64,000 bases of DNA from an uncultured Dorea sp. (GCA_910578865.1 CAJTRM010000014.1:1-64000); one strand, 5' to 3'; positions 42,574 to 52,078 are shown, counted from the first letter of the stretch. Numbers and translations are program-made. The notes: generated from the letters alone by a model not told the origin.

Positions 42574-43974
42574 ATGATATCATATAGGGAAACAGTCAGA
42601 ATAAAAAAGTACAGGGCATATATAGATCAGAACCGTATGATGAGAAGAACGTTGGAGAAAATACAGTCGGACAGACGCAGTGTAATGGAGGATGTGAGTA
42701 TGTGCGTGCTTGCTCCGTGTATCAGTAGTTTTGTGCTGTGGGTGCTCAAAGACGCTGTGGAAAGAGGGATACAGCGTTTGTATTTTCTTGCCCGGGATGG
42801 GTATTTTATGTATCGGACGGCCGAGATCTTATGTCAAAAAAAGGGGATTCCTGTAGAATGCCGTTATCTATACTGTTCCAGATATTCTCTGCGTGTCCCG
42901 ATGTATCATCTGGATATGGCGGAGGCTATGGAGTATGTCTGCAGAGGCGGTATTGATGTGACATTGAAAAAGATATTTGACCGGACCGGAATTACCTGTT
43001 CCGAGAGAAAGCAGGTGCTGGAGGATCTGGAGCTTACTTTTGAGATGGAGGAAGTGATTCCCTATGCAAGGCTTGGAGAGGTGAAGAAAGCATTAACGAA
43101 AAGCAGTTGTTTTCAGAGATATGTTTGTCAGCGTTCCAGAGAAGCTTACCCGGCATTGGAGGGATATTTAAGGCAGGAAGGCCTCCTGGACGGTGTGCCG
43201 GATGCGCTGGTGGATAGCGGCTGGGTAGGCTCTATGCAGAAAACGTTGAATCAGGTACTGGGACATATGGGAAGGAGCCGGGAAGCAGAAGGATACTACT
43301 GGGGAATCTATGAGTTTCCTCAAGGAGTAAAAAAGGAACGCTATCATTGTTATTATTTCAGTCCGGGAAGATACCTGCGGGAAAAGGTTTATTTCAGCAA
43401 CTGCCTGTTTGAGGCGGTATTCAGTGCGCCCCATGGAATGACATTAGGATATGAAGAAAAGGATTCCGGATATTATCCCAGGTTTTCTCCTATCAGCCGG
43501 GAACGGGCAGAGTTTATGGAGCAGACAGAAGGGTATCTGGCTGTTTATGTGAAGGAGATTGCAGATTACATCTCGGATCTGTCACAGGTGGATTGTGAGA
43601 AGGATAAGAAGATTATTAAAAAGCTTCTAAAGTTGTTTATGGGAAATCCCACGAAGGAGGAGGCAGAGTTGTACGGCACATTGAAATTTTCCGATGATGT
43701 GATAGATGATGCAGTGCGTCAGGTGGCAGAGCCGCTGAATGAAGTGGAACTCCGGGCAAATCATGCAGTCAATAAGATTTTGGTGATGCTGGGGCTTAAG
43801 GATGAATACATCAGAGAAAGTGCGTGGTATGAAGGCAGTGTGGCAAGACATGGAAAGAACAGGAGGAGCCATCTGTTTCATTATGCAGTGTATAAGTATC
43901 TGCTTTACATAAGGAAGACATATTTTGACAGCGAAAAGAGTATTTGCTGCAGAACAGAAAAACAAGAGCAGTAG
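42574..43974 (+). CDS. Unknown glycan-locus protein related to the COG5610 second domain
   Basis: This 466-residue protein shares a domain with the C-terminal part of the protein at 27566-29584: LYFLARDGYFMYRTAEILC corresponds to LFFSRDGDILCRAYRLL, and ALVDSGWVGSMQKTLNQVL corresponds to VAVDIGWAGSGAVLLDYLV. It lacks the HAD phosphatase half. No membrane segment or signal is seen. It follows the nucleotidyltransferase by 9 bases and ends the phosphoramidate block. Since that block makes an activated phosphoramidate but no known transferase is present, this protein and its larger relative are candidates for moving the group to the glycan; this is speculative. Confidence 0.65.
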   Translation: MISYRETVRIKKYRAYIDQNRMMRRTLEKIQSDRRSVMEDVSMCVLAPCISSFVLWVLKDAVERGIQRLYFLARDGYFMYRTAEILCQKKGIPVECRYLYCSRYSLRVPMYHLDMAEAMEYVCRGGIDVTLKKIFDRTGITCSERKQVLEDLELTFEMEEVIPYARLGEVKKALTKSSCFQRYVCQRSREAYPALEGYLRQEGLLDGVPDALVDSGWVGSMQKTLNQVLGHMGRSREAEGYYWGIYEFPQGVKKERYHCYYFSPGRYLREKVYFSNCLFEAVFSAPHGMTLGYEEKDSGYYPRFSPISRERAEFMEQTEGYLAVYVKEIADYISDLSQVDCEKDKKIIKKLLKLFMGNPTKEEAELYGTLKFSDDVIDDAVRQVAEPLNEVELRANHAVNKILVMLGLKDEYIRESAWYEGSVARHGKNRRSHLFHYAVYKYLLYIRKTYFDSEKSICCRTEKQEQ

Positions 43975-44001
43975 CATGTGAAGATATAAATGGAGGCGGT
44001 T

Positions 44002-45735
44002 ATGCAAAAGACCTTGGAAAATGCGATAAGAATGATGGAAAGAGCAGGCTTGCTCCTGTTCATCGGATGCTTCCTGTCAGTCGGAATAAAAGCTGAGGCA
44101 GCAGGGGAAAAGGCACGGTTTGGATCGGAGTCCTACGAATGGAAATTAGGAGAGGCGTGTTCCATCGGCATATATGTCCAGGCTGATCAGAATATTGAGT
44201 CGGCAGAACTTTATGTGGAATACGATAAAGAGATGCTGGAACACCGCCAGGGCGGAGAGATGGCCGAAGAGGGACTTGTGAAGGTTACAGTGTCTGGTGC
44301 AGGAGCAGCAGAATATAAGGAGATGCTGCAGTTTGTGCCGAAGCTTTCCGGCAATACAAAGATTACGGTCAGGGATACTTTGATCCGAAACTATGCAGGA
44401 GAGGAAATTCCGGCAGAGACTGTCAGTGTGCCTGTAAATATCGCGATAGAGGAAGGTTGTGCTCTGCAGGGAATCCAGGTGAACGGGCAGGCAGTAGCCG
44501 GTTTTTCCCCGAAAGTTACGCAGTATGCCATGGAAGTAGGAGCGGAGACTGAGGAGGCAGAGATTACAGTGCTTCCGGCAGACGCTGCCGTCGAGGTGAG
44601 TCATACTTCTCTGGTCCCGGGGGAAAACCTCATTCATATTATCACTGCCAACGGGGCAGGACAGAGGGCAAGATATTCCCTGAATATCAGCAGGCCGGAG
44701 CCGCCGGTACAGGAAGCCGTTAAGGAGGGAGAAAAAAATATTCAGAGCGAGCCGTCTGTCATAATGGAGAAGAAAGGGTCGGTTATCGTTAATAGGGTAT
44801 TGATGGTCATACTGATTGTAATGCTGCTGGTTATATTAGCCATGCTGGTCGTGATCAAATGGCAGATAGTGCAGAGGAACCGGAGGAGAAGGTTACATGG
44901 TGAGGCGAAGGCAAGGTCAGCTGAGCCGACGTTAGATGAAGGGCAGCCGGTACCTTTCTTGCCGGGAGGAGACCTTGAATCCGTAGAAGAGGATGTGGAA
45001 ATCGCAGTAAGGAATGTCACGATGGACTTCAGGCGGGAAAAAGATGAGTCCACCAGTATTAAGGAACTGGTCATCCGAACGATCAGGAGGCAGCGTTCTT
45101 ATGAGATGTTCCGGGCGCTTGATCATGTGAGTTTTGATATACGTAAAGGAGAAGTTGTAGGAATCATCGGAACAAACGGTTCGGGAAAAAGTACGATACT
45201 GAAGATTATATCCGGGGCTCTGGATCCTGTTGAGGGGCGAGTGGATGTGGATCGTGAGAAAATACAGCTTCTGACGCTTGGGACTGGATTTGATTTTGAA
45301 CTTACAGGGCGAGAGAATGTATATCTCAACGGAGCAATTATCGGGTATACGAAAGAGTATATTGATGAGAAGTATGATGATATTGTAAAATTTGCAGAGC
45401 TTGAGGGCTTCATGGAGGAGAAAGTGAGGAATTATTCCTCCGGTATGGTATCACGGCTTGGTTTCGCCATTGCAACAGTCAGTGACGCGCCGGAAATTCT
45501 CATTCTGGATGAAGTGCTGAGTGTGGGAGATATGTTTTTCCGCAAGAAAAGTGAAGAGCGGATTCAGGAAATGATACATGGAGGATCCACCGTTTTGATT
45601 GTGTCGCATTCGACCTCAGTAATCCAAAAAAATTGTACGAAAGCAATCTGGATTGAAAGGGGAGTCCTTCGCATGGTGGGAGACCCCAAGGAAGTGTGTA
45701 CAGCATATGAAAATATGGATACCAATGTAACTTAA
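44002..45735 (+). CDS. Wzt/TagH-type export ATPase with N-terminal extracytoplasmic domains
   Basis: This 577-residue protein has an unusual layout. Residues about 12-35 form a signal-like segment ending near AEAAG. A cohesin-like beta-sandwich (about 40-150) and a cadherin-like beta-sandwich (about 153-232; LQGIQVNGQAVAGFSPKVTQYAMEV) follow. A membrane segment lies at about 262-284, with a KWQIVQRNRRRR basic flank that puts the rest inside. Then comes a Wzt/TagH ATPase: Walker A GIIGTNGSGKST, signature NYSSGMVSRLGFAI and Walker B EILILDEVLSVGD, all intact. It is the only polysaccharide-export ATPase here and should pair with the permease at 26736. I start at 44002 because GGAGGCGG precedes it. 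Confidence 0.85.
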   Translation: MQKTLENAIRMMERAGLLLFIGCFLSVGIKAEAAGEKARFGSESYEWKLGEACSIGIYVQADQNIESAELYVEYDKEMLEHRQGGEMAEEGLVKVTVSGAGAAEYKEMLQFVPKLSGNTKITVRDTLIRNYAGEEIPAETVSVPVNIAIEEGCALQGIQVNGQAVAGFSPKVTQYAMEVGAETEEAEITVLPADAAVEVSHTSLVPGENLIHIITANGAGQRARYSLNISRPEPPVQEAVKEGEKNIQSEPSVIMEKKGSVIVNRVLMVILIVMLLVILAMLVVIKWQIVQRNRRRRLHGEAKARSAEPTLDEGQPVPFLPGGDLESVEEDVEIAVRNVTMDFRREKDESTSIKELVIRTIRRQRSYEMFRALDHVSFDIRKGEVVGIIGTNGSGKSTILKIISGALDPVEGRVDVDREKIQLLTLGTGFDFELTGRENVYLNGAIIGYTKEYIDEKYDDIVKFAELEGFMEEKVRNYSSGMVSRLGFAIATVSDAPEILILDEVLSVGDMFFRKKSEERIQEMIHGGSTVLIVSHSTSVIQKNCTKAIWIERGVLRMVGDPKEVCTAYENMDTNVT

Positions 45736-45761
45736 AGTATGAAAGATAGGCGGGATACAAA

Positions 45762-47204
45762 ATGAAAAAATTAAAAAACTTACAAATATTTAAGCTGATT
45801 GGCTATGCTCTGTTAGGCTTGTATATCGTTGCTGTAATCGGCATGCTGTACGTTGTATCAGGGCTTGACATGCTTCCGGCAAAGTTTCTGCTGATCATAG
45901 GGATTGTCATGGCAATTTTGGGCGCTGTGCTGGCGATCATGCATGAAAAGCTGCTTACCTCTGTCATAGCCAGTGTGCTTTCCGTGGTGATGATTGCTTT
46001 AAGCGTATTGGGAATCTCATATATCCGCAAGACAGATGATATGATCACGGAGGTGAGTACCGCAGACTTTCAGACGGATGTGATCTCTGCCTATGTAATG
46101 AGTGAGGATCCGGCCGAAAAGCTTGCAGATATCGCCGGGTATGAGGTTGGCCGGGCTCATTCCATTGATACGACAAATACGGATCAGGCCATTGCCAAGT
46201 TCCAGGAGGACCTGGGCGGCGAGCTGGCAATGAAGGATTATGAGACGATGTTCCTGATGATGGACGACCTGAAGGAAGGAACTATCGGCGCCATTATCCT
46301 CAACGAGGCTTATGTGGGGATCGCATCTGATGTGGAAGGTTATGAATGGGCGGCCACGGATCTTAAGAAGGTTGCCAGTATGGAGTACGCAGTGGCGAAG
46401 GAAACAGAGACGAAGACCCCGGAGGATGTGCCGGAGACCTTTGTCATGTATCTGAGCGGGATTGATACCTACGGAGGAGTCACGGCGCGCTCCAGGAGTG
46501 ATGTGAATATCCTGGCGGTGGTCAACACGAAGACGAAGGACATCCTGCTTTTGTCAACCCCGAGGGATGCGTATGTCGCCTACAGCCAGACCGGCGGGGC
46601 GAAGGATAAGCTGACCCACGCAGGTATCTACGGAGTGGAGGCATCTATGGATGCGCTGGAGCAGCTGTACGGAATAGATATCGACTATTATCTGCGGCTG
46701 AACTTCACCGGGTTTATGGACATCATAGACGCGCTGGGAGGAATTGACGTATATTCGGAATATAAATTCACGGTGAAACCGATCAAGACATATGAGGTGG
46801 GGATGAACCACTTAAGCGGGATAGAGGCGCTGGCGTTTGCGAGGGAGAGATATAGTTTTGAGGACGGAGATTTCCAGAGGGCCAAGAACCAGATGGAAGT
46901 CATCCGTGCGTTGGTGCAGAAGGCGGCATCGTCCTCGCTGCTGACGAATTACAGTTCGGTAATGAAAGCGGTGTCAGGAAGCTTTGAGACGAGCATGCCG
47001 CAGGATCAGATCGCGGCGCTTGTGAAGATGCAGCTGTCGGACATGTCGCAGTGGAATATCAAGTCGTATACGACGGGAGGAGCAGGAAGGAATGCGGAGA
47101 CGTTCTCGATGCCTGGGCAGCAGCTGTATGTGATCGATCTTGACGCTGCGGCCGTGGAAGAGGCGAAGAAGCTTATCGGCGAAGTATACGGGGATGAACA
47201 GTAG
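45762..47204 (+). CDS. LytR-CpsA-Psr (LCP) wall-polymer ligase
   Basis: This 480-residue membrane protein has three N-terminal membrane segments (about residues 8-85) and an extracytoplasmic LCP domain (about 215-420). Conserved Arg/Asp clusters that bind the polyprenyl pyrophosphate are present: ARSRSDVNILAVVN, LLSTPRDAYV and FARERYSFEDGDFQRAKNQ. LCP enzymes transfer lipid-linked glycans such as teichoic acids or capsule onto peptidoglycan. Its position directly after the export ATPase completes the pathway: synthesis, export, attachment. Codon use looks more GC-rich than in the glycan genes before it, so it may belong to the older chromosome backbone. Confidence 0.93.
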   Translation: MKKLKNLQIFKLIGYALLGLYIVAVIGMLYVVSGLDMLPAKFLLIIGIVMAILGAVLAIMHEKLLTSVIASVLSVVMIALSVLGISYIRKTDDMITEVSTADFQTDVISAYVMSEDPAEKLADIAGYEVGRAHSIDTTNTDQAIAKFQEDLGGELAMKDYETMFLMMDDLKEGTIGAIILNEAYVGIASDVEGYEWAATDLKKVASMEYAVAKETETKTPEDVPETFVMYLSGIDTYGGVTARSRSDVNILAVVNTKTKDILLLSTPRDAYVAYSQTGGAKDKLTHAGIYGVEASMDALEQLYGIDIDYYLRLNFTGFMDIIDALGGIDVYSEYKFTVKPIKTYEVGMNHLSGIEALAFARERYSFEDGDFQRAKNQMEVIRALVQKAASSSLLTNYSSVMKAVSGSFETSMPQDQIAALVKMQLSDMSQWNIKSYTTGGAGRNAETFSMPGQQLYVIDLDAAAVEEAKKLIGEVYGDEQ

Positions 47205-47236
47205 GAATCCAGGGGCTTCGCTGTCGATCTTCCTTT

Positions 47237-48334
47237 TTATCGGTAAAACTCTTTTATGTTTTCCAGCCTTGCGGACATATTCTGCATGATCAGGTCTGTT
47301 AAGGTAACGGCAACCATAGCCTCTACAACTACAACAGCTCTGGGGACGATCACGGGGTCGTGGCGTCCGGTAATGGAGATGGCCGTGTCCTGCCCGCTGC
47401 AGGTCACGGTTTTCTGTTCTCTGGAAATAGAAGGTGTGGGCTTTACGGCGGCCCGGAGTATGAGAGTGCTTCCGTCGCTGATTCCTCCCAGGGTGCCGCC
47501 GGAATGGTTGGTTTCCTTGACAGGTTTTCCGTTTTCCATGTGAAAAGAATCATTGTTGGCGCTGCCTGCGGAAAGAGCAGATGCAAATCCGTCTCCGATC
47601 TCCACGCCCTTCACTGCGCCAATGGACATGACTGCACCTGCAAGGGCAGCGTCCAGCTTGTGAAAAACCGGTTCACCGATACCGGCAGGCAGGCCGGTTA
47701 CCCGGCATTCGATCATACCGCCGGCAGAATCACGGTTCTTTATGCAGTGCTGCAGGTAAGAGGAGGCTTTTTGGGCATAGCTGTTATTAGGCATATATAA
47801 GGCATTTTCAAAGATCTGATCATAATGGCAGGCAGATTCGGGAACGGTGACATCTCCGATAGACCGGGCGAAGGAGATGAGGGTTATGCCAAGCTCGGAC
47901 AGGATCCGTGAGGCGACTGCTCCTGCTGCAACGCGGCCGATGGTTTCTCTGCCGGAGGACCGGCCTCCTCCCCGGTAATCCCGAATTCCATATTTGGCTT
48001 CAAAGGTATAGTCGGCATGTCCCGGGCGGTAGCAGTTTTTAAGCATTTCGTAGTCGTGGGAATGGGGATCTTCATTTTTAACCATAACGGAGATGGGGGC
48101 GCCGGTGGTGCAGCCCTTGAATACGCCGGAGAGAATCTGTGCAGCATCAGCTTCTTTCCGGGACGTGGTAAATTGGTTCTGCCCGGGCCGTCTCCTGTCT
48201 AAAAAGAGCTGGATATCTTCTGACGTCAGAGAAAGTCCTGCGGGGCAGCCGTCGATGACGACACCCACCGCAGGGCCGTGTGATTCTCCCCAGGTGGTTA
48301 TTTTGAATAAGGTTCCGAAAGTTGATCCTGCCAT
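47237..48334 (-). CDS. aroC: Chorismate synthase
   Basis: This 365-residue enzyme converts EPSP to chorismate using reduced FMN, the last step of the shikimate pathway. The N-terminal signature FKITTWGESHGPAVGVVIDG is intact, as are RPGHADYTFEAKYGIRDYRGGGRSSGRETIGRVAAGA and GGTLGGISDG. Length is normal. It lies on the minus strand, tail to tail with the LCP gene, and is transcribed away from the L,D-transpeptidase gene; no other aromatic-pathway gene is nearby. The ATG at 48334 follows AAAAGGAGTG on the minus strand. Confidence 0.97.
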   Translation of the reverse strand: MAGSTFGTLFKITTWGESHGPAVGVVIDGCPAGLSLTSEDIQLFLDRRRPGQNQFTTSRKEADAAQILSGVFKGCTTGAPISVMVKNEDPHSHDYEMLKNCYRPGHADYTFEAKYGIRDYRGGGRSSGRETIGRVAAGAVASRILSELGITLISFARSIGDVTVPESACHYDQIFENALYMPNNSYAQKASSYLQHCIKNRDSAGGMIECRVTGLPAGIGEPVFHKLDAALAGAVMSIGAVKGVEIGDGFASALSAGSANNDSFHMENGKPVKETNHSGGTLGGISDGSTLILRAAVKPTPSISREQKTVTCSGQDTAISITGRHDPVIVPRAVVVVEAMVAVTLTDLIMQNMSARLENIKEFYR

Positions 48335-48520
48335 GTGAACACTCCTTTTATGAATTTACCTTTTTCTTATAATCTTATTATAGTCGGACAGAAATAAAAG
48401 TGCAATGCCGGAAAATTCAGACAATCTTCAAGAAATCTTCATTTTTTTTCTGCATTTAAGGCTGTACTTTTGCAAAAAGCCATATTATAATAATAACGTG
48501 TGAAAAAAGGAGTCAGGTTT

Positions 48521-50314
48521 ATGCGTAAGGGAAAGAAAAGAATAGACGATGATATTATAGAGATTGATCTTGACAGTGAGGAGTTTGACCGGAAAGAACC
48601 GGATGCCGGGGAAGAGCCTGGTCAGGAGTCTGATGCCGGGGAATTAGCCGCAGAAGAGTCCGGTCAGGAGTCTGACGACAAATCAAAGGTCGAAGCAGAT
48701 CCGGAGCAGGAGAAAGTACCGGAAGAGAAAGCAGATCAGGCCGGGGAGTCAGAAGCAGAAGATTCCCGGGATTCTGGTATGGCAGAGGAGACAGATGCAG
48801 ATCAGGCCGGAGAATCAGGAGAAGAGGATTCCGAAGATATAGAGCTTACTGAGATTGATCTGGAGGACGGACCGGAAGTGAAGGAAGAAGAGACGGAGGA
48901 AGAAAAGGCAATTCGCAGGCATAAGCGCAGGAAATGTGCCGCTGTTATCTGCGGCAGTATCCTGGGAGTACTGGCAGCGGTTTATTTTGGATTTGTCTTT
49001 TATTTTGACAGTCATTTTATGTTCTACACCAAAATAAACGGCACTGATTTTTCTATGAAGAATGTCAGTCAGGTAGAAGAATATATGAAGAAGCAGGTTA
49101 CGGATTATTCTCTGACGCTGGAGGAGTCCGGAGGGGCGACAGAGCAAATCGCCGGAAAAGATATCGCTCTGGAATATGTTCCCAGCGAGGAACTTAAGCA
49201 ATGCGTGAAAAAGCAGGATAATTTCCTCTGGCCCAAATCTTTGTGGGAGCATCCGGAGATACAGGCTTCTATTGGCGTGAAATATGACGAGGCGGCTCTT
49301 TCAGCAGTAGTTGCAGGTCTTGCGTGTATGCAGGCAGAGAATCAGACAGCGTCTGTGGATGCCCATCCGGAATTTGGAGTAAGTGCATTTGAAGTAGTAC
49401 CGGAGGTGGTCGGTACTCAGATTGATGCAGAAAAGTTTCAGGCGGCATTGGCGGAGGCGCTCAACGGATTTCAGGATAAGGTGAACCTGTCAGAGTGCGG
49501 AGTTTATCTGCTGCCGCGTTTTGTGTCAGATTCACCGGAGGTTCTGGCGGCAGTCGAGAGCATGAATAGTTATCTCGGCGCACAGGTAACGTATGATTTT
49601 AATCCCAATACAGAGGTTGTGGATTCCGCTGTGATCGCTCAGTGGGTAAAAGTAAATGAGAATATGGAAGTGACTTTTGATGCGGAGGCAGTAAAAGCAT
49701 ATATTGTTAGTCTGGCGGAGAAATATGATACGAAAGGAAAGCCGCGCCAGTTTACGACAGCGACCGGAAACACGGTGACCGTAGAAGGTGGAAAATACGG
49801 CTGGCTGATGGATCAGGAGGCAGAGTATGAGGCTCTTATTGCAAATATCCAGAATGCAGAGACCGTGACGAGAGAACCGGCATATAAAAGCAGGGCTGCA
49901 AGCCACGGAGCTATGGATGTGGGGAGTACCTATGCAGAAGTAGATCTGACCAACCAGAAGGCTTATTTTATCAAAGACGGCCAAGTGGTGCTGGAATCGG
50001 ATATTGTAACCGGTAATCCGAATAAGGGGAACGCGACGCCGCAGGGTACGTATTCTCTGACTTATAAGACCAGAAATGCGGTTCTCCGCGGTGAGAAAAA
50101 GCCGGACGGTACTTACAGCTATGAGTCCCCGGTAAAATACTGGATGCCGTTCAATGGCGGGATTGGGTTCCATGACGCGTCATGGCAGTCTGCATTCGGG
50201 GGAACCAGATATAAGTCTCACGGTTCTCATGGGTGTGTGAATATGCCGACGAGTAAAGCAGCGGAGATGTACGACCTGATCTCTGACGGGATACCGGTGG
50301 TGTGTCACTATTAA
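48521..50314 (+). CDS. L,D-transpeptidase (YkuD) with membrane anchor
   Basis: This 597-residue protein begins with a long acidic cytoplasmic region (about residues 1-130) containing imperfect repeats built on DQAGES and EEPGQESDAGE. One membrane segment follows (about 140-163), then peptidoglycan-binding-type domains (PG_binding_4-like, about 200-460). The C-terminal YkuD domain holds the catalytic motif HGSHGCVNMPTSKAAEMYD with the Cys nucleophile. Such enzymes make 3-3 cross-links in peptidoglycan. I start at 48521 because AAAAAGGAG precedes it; a GTG at 48500 is also in frame. It is transcribed divergently from aroC. Confidence 0.9.
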   Translation: MRKGKKRIDDDIIEIDLDSEEFDRKEPDAGEEPGQESDAGELAAEESGQESDDKSKVEADPEQEKVPEEKADQAGESEAEDSRDSGMAEETDADQAGESGEEDSEDIELTEIDLEDGPEVKEEETEEEKAIRRHKRRKCAAVICGSILGVLAAVYFGFVFYFDSHFMFYTKINGTDFSMKNVSQVEEYMKKQVTDYSLTLEESGGATEQIAGKDIALEYVPSEELKQCVKKQDNFLWPKSLWEHPEIQASIGVKYDEAALSAVVAGLACMQAENQTASVDAHPEFGVSAFEVVPEVVGTQIDAEKFQAALAEALNGFQDKVNLSECGVYLLPRFVSDSPEVLAAVESMNSYLGAQVTYDFNPNTEVVDSAVIAQWVKVNENMEVTFDAEAVKAYIVSLAEKYDTKGKPRQFTTATGNTVTVEGGKYGWLMDQEAEYEALIANIQNAETVTREPAYKSRAASHGAMDVGSTYAEVDLTNQKAYFIKDGQVVLESDIVTGNPNKGNATPQGTYSLTYKTRNAVLRGEKKPDGTYSYESPVKYWMPFNGGIGFHDASWQSAFGGTRYKSHGSHGCVNMPTSKAAEMYDLISDGIPVVCHY

Positions 50315-50345
50315 AAGACAATAGGAAAGAAAAGGTGACAGGACT

Positions 50346-51473
50346 ATGTATGAATTATTAAAGAAGGATGGTCTTGCCAAAAGAGGAAGATTGCATACAG
50401 TACATGGGGTCATTGAGACCCCTGTATTTATGAATGTGGGGACGATTGCGGCCATCAAGGGCGCGGTCTCCACAGAAGACCTTAAGCAAATCAAAACACA
50501 GGTGGAGCTGTCTAACACATATCATCTTCATGTACGGCCGGGAGATGAGGTAGTGAAGAAGCTTGGAGGGCTCCACAAATTTATGGTCTGGGACAAACCA
50601 ATCCTTACGGACTCCGGTGGGTTCCAGGTTTTTTCTCTGGCAGGGCTTCGGAAAATTAAAGAAGAGGGAGTTTACTTTCACTCTCATATTGACGGCAAGA
50701 AGATCTTTATGGGTCCGGAGGAGAGCATGCAGATTCAGTCTAATCTGGCCTCCACGATTGCCATGGCATTTGATGAGTGTCCTTCCAGTGTGGCGGAAAG
50801 GGCATATATGGAACAGTCCGTAGACCGGACTACCAGGTGGCTGGTTCGGTGTAAGGCGGAGATGGAGCGTCTGAATGGGCTGCCGGATACGATCAATAAG
50901 AAGCAGATGCTTTTTGGGATTAATCAGGGGGGGATTTATGAGGATATACGCATCCGCCATGCACAGGAAATCGCAAAGCTTGATCTGGACGGTTATGCAG
51001 TAGGGGGACTTGCAGTAGGAGAGTCTCACGAAGAAATGTATCGTATCTTAGAGTGTGTTGTGCCGCATCTTCCGGAACATAAGCCCACCTATCTCATGGG
51101 AGTGGGAACTCCGGCTAATATTCTGGAGGCAGTGGATCGCGGCGTGGACTTTTTTGACTGTGTGTATCCGAGCCGAAATGGACGGCACGGACATGTTTAT
51201 ACCAATGAAGGGAAACGTAACCTGTTTAACGCCAGGTATGAACTGGACGACAGGCCCATCGAGGAGGGCTGCGGGTGCCCGGTATGCCGGACTTATTCCA
51301 GAGCCTACATCAGACATCTCCTGAAGGCCAGAGAGATGCTCGGAATGCGGCTCTGTGTGCTTCACAACCTATATTTTTATAATACAATGATGGAAGAGAT
51401 ACGGACGGCCATAGACAACGGCTGTTATAAGGAATATAAGGAGGCGAAGCTTGCAGGGCTTCTTGCCAAATAG
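50346..51473 (+). CDS. tgt: Queuine/preQ1 tRNA-guanine transglycosylase
   Basis: This 375-residue enzyme exchanges guanine-34 for preQ1 in tRNAs with GUN anticodons. Diagnostic segments are NTYHLHVRPGD, ILTDSGGFQVFSL (nucleophile-adjacent), MAFDECPSS, GINQGGIYEDIR, VDFFDCVYPSRNGRHG (catalytic Asp) and the zinc site CGCPVCRTYSRAYIRHL. Complete and normal in length. In many clostridia yajC follows directly on the same strand; here yajC is 9 kb away and on the other strand, beyond a MarR gene, pflA and a mobile island. Confidence 0.97.
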   Translation: MYELLKKDGLAKRGRLHTVHGVIETPVFMNVGTIAAIKGAVSTEDLKQIKTQVELSNTYHLHVRPGDEVVKKLGGLHKFMVWDKPILTDSGGFQVFSLAGLRKIKEEGVYFHSHIDGKKIFMGPEESMQIQSNLASTIAMAFDECPSSVAERAYMEQSVDRTTRWLVRCKAEMERLNGLPDTINKKQMLFGINQGGIYEDIRIRHAQEIAKLDLDGYAVGGLAVGESHEEMYRILECVVPHLPEHKPTYLMGVGTPANILEAVDRGVDFFDCVYPSRNGRHGHVYTNEGKRNLFNARYELDDRPIEEGCGCPVCRTYSRAYIRHLLKAREMLGMRLCVLHNLYFYNTMMEEIRTAIDNGCYKEYKEAKLAGLLAK

Positions 51474-51488
51474 TCCACGAGGTACGCT

Positions 51489-51908
51489 TTAATCAGAAGG
51501 GAGATTCTGAATCTTGCTTTCGATACGCATAATGGCAGCCACGTCTTCTTTGCCAAGAAAGCTTTTGATTTTCATCTGTGTACGTACCCACAGCATGCTG
51601 GCCTTTTCAAGGGCCTTCAGGCCTTTTTTGGAAAGGGTGTAAGTTTTCCCGGGTCCTTCAGTTCTCTCGATAAATCCCCGGGATTGCAGCAGCTGGGCAT
51701 TGCGGACCATTGTAGTCCGCTCCAGACCTACGTGCTTTGCCCACTGGGTAGTATTTGCCTTTTCCAGTCTGGACAGAGTAAGCAGCAGGTCGTATTGAGG
51801 TACCGACAGACCGGTTTCTTTCAGTGCATTGTCATAATAGTTTGTGATCGCGTTGGAAATTCTTCTTATATTGGTGCAGTAGCAGATGCTTTTATCAGAT
51901 TTGTACAT
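51489..51908 (-). CDS. MarR-family transcriptional regulator
   Basis: This 139-residue protein is a winged helix-turn-helix regulator of the MarR family. The recognition region is NTTQWAKHVGLERTTMVRNAQLLQSRGFIERTEG and the wing follows (GKTYTLSKKGLKALEKA). The N-terminal dimerisation helix includes Cys and Tyr residues (SICYCTNIRRISNAITNYYDNAL). It is divergent from the pflA-like gene. A palindromic site at 51965-51985 in the shared intergenic space is the obvious operator candidate. The effector is unknown. Confidence 0.9.
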   Translation of the reverse strand: MYKSDKSICYCTNIRRISNAITNYYDNALKETGLSVPQYDLLLTLSRLEKANTTQWAKHVGLERTTMVRNAQLLQSRGFIERTEGPGKTYTLSKKGLKALEKASMLWVRTQMKIKSFLGKEDVAAIMRIESKIQNLPSD

Positions 51909-51964
51909 GGCGTTCTCCTTGTGCGTGGAAATTTAGGGGACAAATAGTGTTGATATAGCAGATA

Positions 51965-51985
51965 TATGTACTGTGTATATACATA
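51965..51985. promoter_or_regulatory. Palindromic operator candidate between marR and pflA-like genes
   Basis: The inverted repeat TATGTA-N9-TACATA lies in the AT-rich divergent intergenic region, 56 bases upstream of the MarR start. MarR proteins bind such palindromes near their own promoters. Binding is inferred, not shown. Confidence 0.45.
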
Positions 51986-52078
51986 CTATACTAAATATTG
52001 TGGTAATAGTCAACGGAAAATACGATATTCAGTGGAAAGACAGGAGCTTTTTCTGTCAAGAGAGGGGATGAGTGATCT

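Noticed and set aside
48560..48850. Repeat array in the L,D-transpeptidase N-terminus as a CRISPR or tandem repeat locus
   Set aside because: The repeats are short, imperfect, in frame and encode an acidic low-complexity tail.
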